Below are positions 19,156 through 28,395 of a stretch of 64,000 bases of DNA, piece after piece. The translations under genes and the position numbers were made by a program. The notes beneath the pieces were generated by a model. That model ran no database searches, had not been told where the DNA came from, and saw nothing but the letters and a program-made list of their open reading frames with translations. Position 1 is the stretch's first letter. Each line of letters starts with the position of its first letter. Source of the DNA: Sphingobium sp. (GTDB taxonomy: Bacteria; Pseudomonadota; Alphaproteobacteria; Sphingomonadales; Sphingomonadaceae); assembly GCA_003248935.1 (NCBI GenBank), contig QFQF01000016.1, forward strand, positions 1 through 64,000, given 5' to 3'.

Positions 19156-21417
19156 ATGACCGAGAAATCAAACGTCGAGTTCTCCGAGCGCGAGGCGCTT
19201 TTCTTTCATTCGACCGGCCGGCCGGGAAAGATAGAAATCATCGCATCGAAACCGATGGCGACGCAGCGCGACCTCAGCCTCGCCTATTCGCCGGGCGTCG
19301 CGGTCCCGGTTCTCGCAATCGCGGAAGATGCCGCCACGGCCTATGACTATACCGCAAAGGGCAATCTGGTCGCGGTCATCTCCAACGGGACCGCGATCCT
19401 TGGCCTCGGCAATCTCGGCGCGCTCGCGTCCAAGCCGGTGATGGAGGGCAAGGCGGTCCTCTTCAAGCGCTTCGCCGACGTGGATTCCATCGACCTGGAA
19501 CTCGCGACCGAGGATCCCGACGCGTTCATCAACGCCGTCGCCCTGATGGAGCCGAGTTTCGGCGGTATCAACCTTGAGGACATCAAGGCGCCCGAATGCT
19601 TCATCATCGAGCAGACGCTGAAGGAGCGGATGAACATCCCCGTGTTCCACGATGACCAGCACGGCACGGCGATCATCGCCGCCGCCGGCCTCATCAACGC
19701 AGCACTGCTCACCAATCGCGAACTCAAGGATCTGAAGGTCGTCGTCAACGGCGCGGGCGCAGCGTCGATCGCCTGCACCGAACTGGTGAAGGCCATGGGC
19801 GTGCCGAACGACCAGGTGATCATGTGCGACAGCAAGGGCGTGATCTATCAGGGCCGTACCGAGGGCATGAACCAGTGGAAGTCCGCCCATGCTGTAAAGA
19901 CGGACGCCCGCACGCTGAAGGAAGCGATGAAGGGCGCGGACGTGTTCATGGGCCTGTCGGTCAAGGGCGCCGTCACCCCCGACATGGTGAAGGACATGGC
20001 CCCGCGTCCGATCATCTTCGCGATGGCCAATCCTGATCCGGAGATCACCCCGCCCGACGCGAAGGCGGCGCGGCCCGATGCCATCGTCGCCACCGGCCGG
20101 TCCGATTATCCGAACCAGGTCAACAATGTCCTGGGCTTCCCGTTCATCTTCCGCGGCGCGCTCGACGTGCGCGCGACGACGATCAACGAGGCGATGAAGA
20201 TCGCCGCGGCCGAAGCCATCGCGAAGCTCGCGCGGGAGGCGGTGCCGGAGGAAGTCGCGAAGGCCTATGGTCGCGCGCACAGCTTCGGCACGGACTATAT
20301 CATCCCCGCCCCGTTCGACCCGCGCCTGATGGAGGTCGTGCCCGCGGCCGTCGCGCAGGCGGCGATGGAGAGCGGCGTCGCACAGAAGCAGATCGAGGAC
20401 ATGGCGGCCTATCGCCAGAGCCTGAAGGCCCGCCTGAACCCGACGACGTCGGTCCTGACGCAGGCCTATGAGATCGCGAAGGCCAATCCCAAGCGCGTCG
20501 TCTTTGCCGAGGCGGAAGAGGAAGTGGTGCTGCGCGCCGCCATCCAGTTCCGCGACCTTGGCTACGGCATTCCCGTGCTGGTCGGACGGCAGGTGGTCTA
20601 CGACAAGCTGCGCGCGCTCGGTGTTGCCGATCCGGAAAGCTTCGAGGTGCACAACAGCGTCAACTCACCGCTGGTCCCGGCGATGGTCGAGATGCTGTAC
20701 GCCCGCCTCCAGCGGCGCGGCTACCTGCGCCGCGACGTTGAGCGCATGGTGAACCGGGACCGCAACATCTTTGGCGCGGCCATGCTGAAGATGGGCGAGG
20801 CGGACGCCATGATTTCCGGCGTCACGCGCACCTATGCGCAGACCATGCGGGAGATCAGGCGCGTCATCGACCCGGTCGAGAGCCGCACGCCGTTCGGCAT
20901 CCATATCCTCGTCGGCAAGAACCATACGGTGTTCATGGCGGACACGACCGTCAACGAACGGCCTACCGCCGCCGAACTGGCGGACATCGCGGAGGGCACG
21001 GTCGCCGTCGCCCGCCGCATGGGCCACGATCCGCGCGTCGCCTTCCTCTCTTACTCTTCCTTCGGCAACCCACCGGGGGTCTGGCTCGACAATCTGCGCG
21101 AGGCGGTGTCGGTACTCGACGAGCGCGGCGTCGATTTCGAGTATGAAGGCGAAATGGCGCCGGACGTGGCGCTCAACCCGGCCGTCATGAAGAACTATCC
21201 GTTCAGCCGCCTGTCGGGACCGGCCAATGTGCTGGTCATGCCGGGCCTGCAATCGGCGAACCTGTCGGCGAAGCTGCTGCGGGAACTGGGCGGCGATTCC
21301 GTGATCGGCCCGATGCTGGTCGGCATGGAGAAGTCGGTTCAGGTCGCCACCATGGCATCGAACGCCAGCGAGATACTGACCCTGGCGGTCCTCGCCGCGG
21401 GCGGCATCGCACTCTGA
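19156..21417 (+). CDS. maeB: NADP-dependent malic enzyme with phosphotransacetylase-like domain
   Basis: MaeB decarboxylates malate to pyruvate and makes NADPH. The 753-residue protein shows the malic domain (LSLAYSPGVAVPVLAI, VFHDDQHGTAIIAAAGLINA), the NAD(P)-binding domain (VVVNGAGAASIACTELVKA, FAMANPDPEI), and a C-terminal phosphate acetyltransferase-like domain from about residue 430 (PKRVVFAEAEEEVVLRAAI, LSYSSFGNPPGV). In MaeB that domain is regulatory and binds acetyl-CoA rather than catalysing transfer. The start has an AGGAAGG ribosome binding site 7 bases upstream. Confidence 0.93.
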   Translation: MTEKSNVEFSEREALFFHSTGRPGKIEIIASKPMATQRDLSLAYSPGVAVPVLAIAEDAATAYDYTAKGNLVAVISNGTAILGLGNLGALASKPVMEGKAVLFKRFADVDSIDLELATEDPDAFINAVALMEPSFGGINLEDIKAPECFIIEQTLKERMNIPVFHDDQHGTAIIAAAGLINAALLTNRELKDLKVVVNGAGAASIACTELVKAMGVPNDQVIMCDSKGVIYQGRTEGMNQWKSAHAVKTDARTLKEAMKGADVFMGLSVKGAVTPDMVKDMAPRPIIFAMANPDPEITPPDAKAARPDAIVATGRSDYPNQVNNVLGFPFIFRGALDVRATTINEAMKIAAAEAIAKLAREAVPEEVAKAYGRAHSFGTDYIIPAPFDPRLMEVVPAAVAQAAMESGVAQKQIEDMAAYRQSLKARLNPTTSVLTQAYEIAKANPKRVVFAEAEEEVVLRAAIQFRDLGYGIPVLVGRQVVYDKLRALGVADPESFEVHNSVNSPLVPAMVEMLYARLQRRGYLRRDVERMVNRDRNIFGAAMLKMGEADAMISGVTRTYAQTMREIRRVIDPVESRTPFGIHILVGKNHTVFMADTTVNERPTAAELADIAEGTVAVARRMGHDPRVAFLSYSSFGNPPGVWLDNLREAVSVLDERGVDFEYEGEMAPDVALNPAVMKNYPFSRLSGPANVLVMPGLQSANLSAKLLRELGGDSVIGPMLVGMEKSVQVATMASNASEILTLAVLAAGGIAL

Positions 21418-21426
21418 CGCGAATGA

Positions 21427-21458
21427 GAGGCGGCAGGCGCTGCGGCGCCCGCCGCCTC
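21427..21458. terminator. GC-rich hairpin between convergent maeB and AI-2E-type gene
   Basis: An 8-bp outer stem (GAGGCGGC at 21427-21434 with GCCGCCTC at 21451-21458) encloses a second 5-bp stem and a 4-base loop. There is no T-run, so it is only a candidate bidirectional terminator; it reaches into the stop codon of the minus-strand gene. Confidence 0.45.
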
Positions 21459-22560
21459 ACGCGTCTGTCCGCGCTTCCTCCTCCCGCGCGGCGCGGAATA
21501 TCTCCCACAGCGCCATGAACAAGGCGGCGATCACCGGCCCGATCACGAAGCCGTTGAAGCCGAACACCTCAAGTCCGCCCAGGGTGGAGATCAGCACGAC
21601 ATAGTCAGGCATGCGCGTGTCCCGCCCGACCAGGATCGGGCGCAGCACATTGTCGACCATGCCGATGACGAACAGTCCGCACCCGACCAGCGCCAGCCCC
21701 TGCCAGATAGCGCCGGTGGCGAGCAGGTAGATGGCGACGGGCACCCAGACGAGACCCGTTCCGATGGCAGGCAGCAGGGAGAAGAAGCCCATGCAGACGC
21801 CCCACAGCATCGCGCCCTGAATGCCCAGCATCCAGAACACCGTGCCGCCGATCGCGCCCTGCACGATCGCGACGACGATGCTGCCCTTGATCGTCGCGCG
21901 AACGACGGTCACGAACTGCGAGAACAGGGCACGGCGCCGGGCGGGATTGAGGGGCACGGACCTGTCGACAAGCTCCACGATCGCCGGACCGTCACGCAAC
22001 AGGAAATAGGTGAGATAGAGCATCACGCCGAGCGCGACGAGAAAGCCGAAGGCGCTCTGCCCGAAATTGAACGCCTGCCCCGCGACCGTCTGAAAACTGC
22101 TGGCGACCCCCGCGCCCAGCTTCTGCCGAACGGCGTCGATGTCCGTCAGGCCCGATCGCGCGAGCCAGCTATGCGCCCAGTCCGGCAGCAGGTTCTGAAG
22201 CTCGCGGAAATAGCGCTCGACGTTGATCTGCCCGGACTGAATCTTGCCGTAGATTGCGATCGCCTCCTGCAGCATGAATGCGCCGATCAGGATCGCGGGC
22301 ATGATGACCGCCGCCAGGATGATCAGCAGCGTGACGAACGATGCCATAGCACGGCGGCGGGGCATCAGGGCGATCAGCCGTTCATTCAGCGGCGTGAACA
22401 GGATGGCGGCGACCAGCCCCCAGAGGATCGCCCCGAAGAACGGCGCGATGATCCATCCGAACGCCAGGGAGACGACGAGTACCAGCGCCAGGAACACCTT
22501 GTCCTCAATGCCGCGCACGCCGTTTTCCTCCGATAATGAGCCCTGTTCGCCCATACGCAT
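21457..22560 (-). CDS. AI-2E family inner-membrane transporter
   Basis: The 367-residue protein has about eight membrane helices and the family features: an N-terminal pair (VFLALVLVVSLAFGWIIAPFFGAILWGLVAAIL), a central extracytoplasmic region, and the conserved C-terminal FSLLPAIGTGLVWVPVAIYL and DNVLRPILVGRDTRMPDYVV. The family is named after an AI-2 exporter but most members are ion antiporters or unknown, so AI-2 transport should not be assumed. ATG 22560 is chosen for its AGGGACG ribosome binding site; an in-frame ATG two codons on is possible. Confidence 0.8.
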   Translation of the reverse strand: MRMGEQGSLSEENGVRGIEDKVFLALVLVVSLAFGWIIAPFFGAILWGLVAAILFTPLNERLIALMPRRRAMASFVTLLIILAAVIMPAILIGAFMLQEAIAIYGKIQSGQINVERYFRELQNLLPDWAHSWLARSGLTDIDAVRQKLGAGVASSFQTVAGQAFNFGQSAFGFLVALGVMLYLTYFLLRDGPAIVELVDRSVPLNPARRRALFSQFVTVVRATIKGSIVVAIVQGAIGGTVFWMLGIQGAMLWGVCMGFFSLLPAIGTGLVWVPVAIYLLATGAIWQGLALVGCGLFVIGMVDNVLRPILVGRDTRMPDYVVLISTLGGLEVFGFNGFVIGPVIAALFMALWEIFRAAREEEARTDA

Positions 22561-22609
22561 AAAAACGTCCCTGTATCCACCGTCAAACCGACGTGATAGC
22601 GCCCCGGTC

Positions 22610-23482
22610 ATGGCGCGCATGCTGATCCTTGGGCAGGGCTATGCCGGCGGACACATCGCCGCGCACCTTCGTGCGCTCGGCTGGCACGTCGTCGGCACCA
22701 GCCGGGAGGGGGGCAACGGCCTCCTGCGATTCGCCGACATCCCCGCCGTCACTCACGCGATCGGGACATCCACCCATATCCTGTCCGCGGTGCCGCCGGG
22801 CGATCCGGAAGGGGGAACGGACCCCGTGCTGGCGGCCTATGGCGCGGCAATCGCTGCCTCTCCGGCGCACTGGATCGGCTATCTTTCGTCCACGGGGGTC
22901 TATGGCGACACCGGCGGGGCATGGGTCGATGAAAGCGCACCGGTCGGCGGCGGCCGCCGCACGGCGCGGGTGCGCGCCGACGCGGCGTGGGCCGCACTGC
23001 GGGAAGACGTGCGCCTCTTCCGCCTGCCCGGTATCTATGGCCCCGGCCGGTCCGCGCTCGAACGCGTGCGGGAGGGCAAGGCCCGACGCATCGCGGTGCC
23101 CGGCCAGATATTCAGCCGCGTGCATGTGGACGACATCACGCGCGGGGTCATCGCGTCGTTCGATGCTCCCCCGGGCGTCTACAATCTCGCCGACGATGCG
23201 CCCTGCCCGCAGAACAGCGTGATCGAAGCCGCGTGCATGCTGCTGGGCACTCCGCCGCCGCCGCTTCAGCCGCTCGACCAGGCGGGGCTGTCACCGCAGG
23301 CGCGCGCTTTCTATGCAGAGAACCGGCGGATCGCGAACGGCAAGGCGCGGCGCTGCCTCGGCTGGACGCCCGCGTTCCCGACCTATCGCGAAGGGCTGGC
23401 AGACTGTTTTTCCCGCATCGCGAACACCATGCCGATCAGCGACAGGAGCGCGCCGCCCGCCGCCAGCAGCGACCAGTCATAG
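22610..23482 (+). CDS. NAD(P)-binding Rossmann-fold protein, YeeZ-like
   Basis: The 290-residue protein begins with a dinucleotide-binding loop (MLILGQGYAGGHIAAHLRAL) and shows extended-SDR features: YLSSTGVYGD, RLPGIYGPGRS, and HVDDITRGV. It resembles E. coli YeeZ and other short epimerase-like proteins of unknown substrate. The last 33 codons overlap the 3' end of the convergent DMT transporter gene by 100 bases. Homologues commonly end near the YREGLADCF segment, so the final tail may be dispensable. The ribosome binding site is poor; ATG 22619 is an alternative start. Confidence 0.72.
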   Translation: MARMLILGQGYAGGHIAAHLRALGWHVVGTSREGGNGLLRFADIPAVTHAIGTSTHILSAVPPGDPEGGTDPVLAAYGAAIAASPAHWIGYLSSTGVYGDTGGAWVDESAPVGGGRRTARVRADAAWAALREDVRLFRLPGIYGPGRSALERVREGKARRIAVPGQIFSRVHVDDITRGVIASFDAPPGVYNLADDAPCPQNSVIEAACMLLGTPPPPLQPLDQAGLSPQARAFYAENRRIANGKARRCLGWTPAFPTYREGLADCFSRIANTMPISDRSAPPAASSDQS

Positions 23483-24324
23483 CCCTCGAACACGGTCGAC
23501 AGCAGCATGGCGATGACCGGGATCAGCACGCTGGTATAGGCGGCCCGTGACGGCCCGATCCGTTGGATCAACCGGTAATAGAGCGGGAAGGTGACGACCG
23601 ACCCGGCCAGCGCCAGATAGAGCACACCGGCAACATAGCCGGGCCGCGTGTCGATAACCGGCGGTCCAGCGACCGACCATGTCCAGGCGGCATCGACGAG
23701 GGTGCCGAACAGCATCGCCCATGCCAGTACCGCCATCATCGGCAGGCGATGGGCAAGCTGCGTCCCCTGCATGACATTGGCAATCGACGCGCACATCAGC
23801 GCGGTCAGGCACAGCACCAGCCCCTGCGCCACCTGTGCGCCCGCCGCGGACCCCGCCATCCGGTATTCGTGGAGGAACAGGAGCCCCACGCCGCAGACGG
23901 CGATCGCCATGCCCGCCAGATAGCCCGGCGTTGCCCGCTGGCGAAAGGCGAGATAGGCGAGCAGGCAGTTCGGCACAGGCAGCAGGGCATAGAACACCGC
24001 CACCAGTCCGGAGGTGAGACGCATCTCCGCCCGGTAGACGAGGTTGAAGTTGAAGGTGAACTGAAGCAGGCCGATGCAGGCAGCGAACGCCATGCCCCGC
24101 CACCCCAGGCGAAGCGGCACCCCGCGCGCGAGCGCCAGCGCGAACATGGCTGCAGCGGCGATCGCGAAACGATATGTGATCGACCAGCCCGCCGGCACGA
24201 CACCCAGTTGATCGCGTATGACAAGCCAGGTCGATCCCCAGATCAGGGTGACGACACAGAACGGCACGATCACGTTGCTGTCGGTCAGGCGCGCGGACGG
24301 CTCCGGCCGCCCCTCGCCCGCCAT
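23383..24324 (-). CDS. EamA/DMT-family transporter
   Basis: The 313-residue protein has ten predicted membrane helices in two EamA repeats (for example CVVTLIWGSTWLVIRDQLGV at the start of the first and VLYLALAGSVVTFPLYYRL in the second). Such proteins usually export amino acids or other small metabolites. Its ATG overlaps the TGA of the upstream threonine aldolase gene (ATGA), implying translational coupling and perhaps an amino-acid-related substrate. The 3' end overlaps the convergent Rossmann-protein gene by 100 bases. Confidence 0.8.
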   Translation of the reverse strand: MAGEGRPEPSARLTDSNVIVPFCVVTLIWGSTWLVIRDQLGVVPAGWSITYRFAIAAAAMFALALARGVPLRLGWRGMAFAACIGLLQFTFNFNLVYRAEMRLTSGLVAVFYALLPVPNCLLAYLAFRQRATPGYLAGMAIAVCGVGLLFLHEYRMAGSAAGAQVAQGLVLCLTALMCASIANVMQGTQLAHRLPMMAVLAWAMLFGTLVDAAWTWSVAGPPVIDTRPGYVAGVLYLALAGSVVTFPLYYRLIQRIGPSRAAYTSVLIPVIAMLLSTVFEGYDWSLLAAGGALLSLIGMVFAMREKQSASPSR

Positions 24325-25325
24325 CACAGCGTCGAGAGCGCGTCGGCCAGCGGCCGCACGTCTTCCTCGCGATGGTGCCAGGACGTGACCAGCCGTATCT
24401 CGCCCTCACCCCAGTCGTAGAAATCGAAGCCCCGACTGCGCAGCGCGGCCGCCTCCGCTGCGGTCACGCGCAGGAACAGCTCGTTCGCCTGCACGGGATG
24501 GGAGCAGCGCGTGCCCGCCGCCTCCGCCAGCACGCGCGCCGCTGCGTTCGCGGCCCGCCCGTTCTCTATCCACAGGTCGGCCTCGATCATCGCCAGCAGT
24601 TGCGATGCGATGTACCGCCCCTTCGACAGCAGATGCCCCGCCCGCTTGCGCCGGCGCTTCGCGTCGACGGCAAGGGCGGGATCGAAGAAGATCAGCGCTT
24701 CGGCCGACATGCCGCCATTCTTCGTGAAACCGAAGGACAGCGCATCCACCCCGGCCCGCCATGTCAGATCCGCCGGACTGCATCCCAGCGAGGCGACGGC
24801 ATTGGCGAAACGCGCGCCATCCATGTGCAGGCGCAGGCCCCGCTCGCGGCACAATGCGCCAAGCGCCGACACCTCCGCAGGTGTATAGACAAGCCCGTAT
24901 TCGGTCGCATTGGTGATCGTCATCGCGCGCGCCTGCACCTGATGCACATCGTCGCGGATGGTCGCCAGCCGCGCCGTCACGGTCTCCGGCGACAGCTTGG
25001 CCCCGGCACCGGGCAGGGTCATCAGCTTTGCGCCATGGGTGAAGAATTCGGGCGCGCCGCCCTCGTCCATCTCCACATGCGCTTCCTGATGGCAGAGGAT
25101 ACCGCCCATCGGCGGGCACAGAGCGGCGAGCGCGAGGCAGTTCGCCGCCGTGCCCGTGGTCACCCACAGGGCCGATACGCGCGTTTCGAACAGACTCGAA
25201 AAGGCGTCGTCAAGGCGCGCACTCCACCGGTCGCCGTCATAGGCGGTGTCGACGATGTTCGCCGCAGTCATCGCAGTCATCACGGCCGGATGCACCGGCG
25301 CCGCATTGTCCGAAAAGAAACGCAT
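24324..25325 (-). CDS. ltaE: Low-specificity L-threonine aldolase family protein
   Basis: This PLP enzyme cleaves L-threonine or allo-threonine to glycine and acetaldehyde. The 333-residue protein starts with the family's MRFFSDNAAPVHPAVMTAM and has LWVTTGTAANCLALAAL, HQEAHVEMDEGGAPEFF, the PLP-face LRLHMDGARFANAVASLG and the Schiff-base lysine in DALSFGFTKNGGMSAEAL. ATG 25325 matches the conserved N-terminus; the open frame runs 14 codons further upstream without a ribosome binding site. It overlaps the transporter gene by 1 base (ATGA). Confidence 0.87.
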   Translation of the reverse strand: MRFFSDNAAPVHPAVMTAMTAANIVDTAYDGDRWSARLDDAFSSLFETRVSALWVTTGTAANCLALAALCPPMGGILCHQEAHVEMDEGGAPEFFTHGAKLMTLPGAGAKLSPETVTARLATIRDDVHQVQARAMTITNATEYGLVYTPAEVSALGALCRERGLRLHMDGARFANAVASLGCSPADLTWRAGVDALSFGFTKNGGMSAEALIFFDPALAVDAKRRRKRAGHLLSKGRYIASQLLAMIEADLWIENGRAANAAARVLAEAAGTRCSHPVQANELFLRVTAAEAAALRSRGFDFYDWGEGEIRLVTSWHHREEDVRPLADALSTL

Positions 25326-25413
25326 GGTCAGGACATGCGGACGGGTCGCGACGGCGTCAACGGCCAATCCGTCGCATCTGGCCCGCCCGCTGCCCCGCGC
25401 GCCGGGCGGTACG

Positions 25414-25974
25414 CTACTTGCCCGCGCCCAGCGCTTGTACTGCAGCCAGCGTCCCCTTCACATGGTTGGCATAGCTCATTTCGGAGTGGACGTAGGCGAT
25501 GCGACCGGTCGGCGCGATGACGTAGGAGGTCCGGTTGGTCATCCCGGCCGGCATGTCGGGCATGCTCGGCATCGGCGGCATCGCCACATCGTAGCCCTTG
25601 ACGATCGACGGGCCGGCGGATGCGACGGTGAACTTGCTGGCGCAGTCGGCGGTCGAGAATTTGGCAAGCTTGTCAACGGGGTCGGCCGACATGCCGATGA
25701 CGGTCGCTCCGGCCTTCTTGAACGCGTCGATATTCTCGGCGAACTCCCGCGCCTCGGCCGAACAGCCCTTGGTGAAGGCGGCCGGGAAGAAATAGAGGAC
25801 GACCGGCCCCTTCTTCAGCGTGTCGGACAGCTTCACCGGCATGACCTTTCCGGCGAGCGCGCCGCGCGTGTTGAAATCGGGCGCCTTGGCACCAACGGCA
25901 AGCGCAGCCTGTGCAACCGACGGGAGCATGGACAGGCTGGCAAGGGCGACGAGAGCGAGCGGACGGATCAGCAT
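25414..25974 (-). CDS. Exported peroxiredoxin, PrxQ/BCP-like
   Basis: The 186-residue protein has a clear signal peptide (LALVALASLSMLPSVAQAAL) and an AhpC/TSA fold. The peroxidatic Cys sits in FFPAAFTKGCSAEAREF, the equivalent of the PGCT motif. A second Cys about 44 residues later (STADCASKF) might act as resolving Cys. The export signal places it in the periplasm, where a Bcp-like enzyme would remove hydroperoxides. A methionine/proline-rich insert (PPMPSMPDMPAGM) is unusual. AAGGAAG supports ATG 25974. Confidence 0.83.
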   Translation of the reverse strand: MLIRPLALVALASLSMLPSVAQAALAVGAKAPDFNTRGALAGKVMPVKLSDTLKKGPVVLYFFPAAFTKGCSAEAREFAENIDAFKKAGATVIGMSADPVDKLAKFSTADCASKFTVASAGPSIVKGYDVAMPPMPSMPDMPAGMTNRTSYVIAPTGRIAYVHSEMSYANHVKGTLAAVQALGAGK

Positions 25975-26042
25975 GGCACTTCCTTTTTGGCTACAGGCAT
26001 TCAGGGTTACAGGAAGGAGAACGAACGAAACGGGATGAAGGC

Positions 26043-26432
26043 TCAGGGCGTGGCGGCGGGCGGCTCCCACAATTCGACCGGATTGCCTTCGGGATCATGG
26101 ATACGGGCAAAGCGGCCGGTTTCCGGCGTGTCCCATTCCGGATTGATGACGACGTGGATGCCGGCGCCCCTCAGCCCGTCGAGCAAGGCATCGAGGCCGC
26201 CGACGCGCAGGTTCAGCATATGGGCCTTGTCCGCCGGGAAATAGTCGCTGTCCTGCCGGAACGGGGCGAACACCACCGGCCCGCCCTGCGCCGTCCACAT
26301 CCACGGACTCGGCGCCACCGCCGGGTCGGACGAATGTCCCGGCCCGACGCCCAGATGGGTCGCATACCATACGGAGAGCGCCCGCGGATCGTGCGCCCGG
26401 AAGAACAATCCGCCGATCCCCAGCACAGGCAT
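26043..26432 (-). CDS. VOC-superfamily (glyoxalase-like) protein
   Basis: The 129-residue single-domain protein has the paired beta-alpha-beta-beta-beta pattern of the vicinal-oxygen-chelate fold: LFFRAHDPRALSVWYATHLG and HDPEGNPVELWEPP, the latter carrying the usual metal-ligand Glu. These proteins include glyoxalases, dioxygenases and resistance proteins; the substrate cannot be read from sequence. GAGGAA lies 10 bases before ATG 26432. Confidence 0.82.
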   Translation of the reverse strand: MPVLGIGGLFFRAHDPRALSVWYATHLGVGPGHSSDPAVAPSPWMWTAQGGPVVFAPFRQDSDYFPADKAHMLNLRVGGLDALLDGLRGAGIHVVINPEWDTPETGRFARIHDPEGNPVELWEPPAATP

Positions 26433-26528
26433 GTGTCTTTTCCTCTTCCCGGAACCGGCCGGGACCGTACATAGCACGGAACCCGCGCGACCGGGAACCG
26501 TCCAGCGACTTGTGAGGTTAGTGATTTC

Positions 26529-27092
26529 ATGCGCCGTACGTTGATGACCATGGCTCTCGCGCTGTTGCTTGCGGGATGCGACCAGGGCGCCGATCCAGCC
26601 AGCAACGCGTCGCTGAAAACCCCGATCCCCTCGTGGCAGGACGAGGCGGATGACAACGCGTCCAATGCCACCGAAGCCGGGGACGAAGGCGGCGGAGGAG
26701 GAAGTGGAGGGAGCAGCAGCGCTGGTCCGGGCCCGTCCGGCGGCGGGACGGCCGGCCGTCTTTCCCCCACTGCGGACCATGCTCTCGTCACTGTGCCCGG
26801 TACGTTCCCCGCTGCGTTTCAGGCACGTTGGACGGCGCTCAACGGCGATTGTCGCGACACCCGCGCGGCGATGTGGCTGGAGATCACCAAGCGGGAACTG
26901 CATTTCTATGAGAGCGTCGCCACACTCACCCATCTGGAGCGCAAGGCCCGCAACACGCTCCTGACCGAGGCGCGGTACGAAGGCGAAGGGCAGACCTGGA
27001 TGCGCCGCCAGACGCTGACGCTGTCCCCGGAGGGCGACCGGCTGACCATAGAGGCGGACGGCACGAAGACGACACGCAAACGCTGCCCCTGA
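26529..27092 (+). CDS. Hypothetical lipoprotein
   Basis: The 187-residue protein has a lipoprotein signal with lipobox LLLAGC (Cys at residue 17). A low-complexity Gly/Ser/Asn linker (about 45-77) follows, then a small globular domain (about 85-187) with two Cys (NGDCRDTR and the terminal KRCP) that could form a disulfide. The globular part (FQARWTALNGDCRDT, LTLSPEGDRLTIEADG) looks like small lipoproteins conserved in sphingomonads. Function is unknown. Confidence 0.65.
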   Translation: MRRTLMTMALALLLAGCDQGADPASNASLKTPIPSWQDEADDNASNATEAGDEGGGGGSGGSSSAGPGPSGGGTAGRLSPTADHALVTVPGTFPAAFQARWTALNGDCRDTRAAMWLEITKRELHFYESVATLTHLERKARNTLLTEARYEGEGQTWMRRQTLTLSPEGDRLTIEADGTKTTRKRCP

Positions 27093-27192
27093 AGCACCGC
27101 ATCCAGGCGGAACCTGCAGCAAACGAGGTGCCGGGCGTACTGCCGTCATCCCACCCGTTTCCCGCGCCGTGAAATCGCTCTAAGGCCCGTTC

Positions 27193-28257
27193 ATGCTCAG
27201 CCGCCTCACTGTCAGCGATTTCCGCAACCATGCGGATGCCCTGATCGTCCCGCGCCATCCGTTCGTGGTGCTGACCGGCGACAATGGCGCGGGCAAGACG
27301 AACCTGCTGGAGGCAGTGTCGCTGCTTGCCCCCGGGCGCGGCCTGCGCGGCGTGGCGTTGCGCGACATGGCGCGGCAGGACGGACCGGGCGGCTTCGGCG
27401 TGGCGGCGCAGGTGGACGGCGTGATGATCGGCACAGGCGTCACGCCCGACGCGCCCGACCGGCGGCAGGTCCGCATCGGCGGCACCGCCGCGGCGGCCAC
27501 CTCGCTTGCCGAACATCTTTCCGTCCTCTGGCTGACGCCCGCGATGGACCGGATATTCACCGAAAGTCCCGGCGGGCGGCGCCGCTTCCTCGACCGCCTG
27601 ACGCTGGCGCTGCATCCGGCCCATGCGACGCACAGCGCGCGTTACGACGCGGCGATGCGGGCGCGCACGAAGCTGCTGACCGACGACCGGCCGCCCGACC
27701 CCGCCTGGCTGACGGCGCTGGAGGGACAGATGGACGAACATGGCGCTGCGCTCGCCACCGCCAGAATGGATACGGTGGCGGCGCTGGACAACGCCCTCGC
27801 CGTCCAGCCGGATGGGCCGTTCGCCCGCCCCGCGCTGACGCTGGAGGGATGGACGCCCGATGCCGGATCGCTGGCCCGCCTGCTCCGCGAAGGCCGCCGC
27901 CGCGACGCCGCCGCCGGCCGCGCGCTCGACGGGCCCCATCGCGGTGACATGACCGTCGTCCATGCAGGCAAGGGTCAGGCGGCCGCGCTCTGCTCGACCG
28001 GCGAGCAGAAGGCGATGCTGCTCTCGATCATCATCGCCCACGCCGCGCTGGTCGCCGACCGCACCGGCCGTCCGCCCGTCCTGCTGCTGGACGAGGTCGC
28101 CGCGCATCTCGACCCCGCCCGGCGCGCCGCCCTGTTCGATCGTCTGCGCGCGACCGGTGGACAGACGTGGATGACCGGCACGGAGTCCGCCCTGTTCGAC
28201 GGCATGAACGACGCCACACATTTCGTCGTCGAAACGGGTCAGGTCATCCCGACGTAA
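27193..28257 (+). CDS. recF: DNA replication and repair protein RecF
   Basis: RecF binds gapped DNA with RecO and RecR and loads RecA. The 354-residue protein has Walker A TGDNGAGKTNLLEAVSLL near residue 30, the family's GRRRFLDRLTLALHPAHA, the signature STGEQKAMLLSIIIAHA and Walker B PVLLLDEVAAHLDPARRAAL. The start MLSRLTVSDFRNH is typical. recF is here apart from dnaA-dnaN-gyrB, as in many sphingomonads. Confidence 0.94.
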   Translation: MLSRLTVSDFRNHADALIVPRHPFVVLTGDNGAGKTNLLEAVSLLAPGRGLRGVALRDMARQDGPGGFGVAAQVDGVMIGTGVTPDAPDRRQVRIGGTAAAATSLAEHLSVLWLTPAMDRIFTESPGGRRRFLDRLTLALHPAHATHSARYDAAMRARTKLLTDDRPPDPAWLTALEGQMDEHGAALATARMDTVAALDNALAVQPDGPFARPALTLEGWTPDAGSLARLLREGRRRDAAAGRALDGPHRGDMTVVHAGKGQAAALCSTGEQKAMLLSIIIAHAALVADRTGRPPVLLLDEVAAHLDPARRAALFDRLRATGGQTWMTGTESALFDGMNDATHFVVETGQVIPT

Positions 28258-28395
28258 AATCAAGGGGTTCCCGGCTCTTCGGAGCTTTGACGCGCCGCAG
28301 CAACGGTTCACCGCAGGACGGGCCGAGGCCACTTCCCTGATTAACCTTTGCCTGCCTTAACCCCTCCAACACATGAGCGAGGGGTCGCCATCCAC

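Noticed and set aside
21457..22560. Quorum-sensing AI-2 exporter
   Set aside because: The family name is misleading; no luxS or other AI-2 gene is nearby and most members have other roles.
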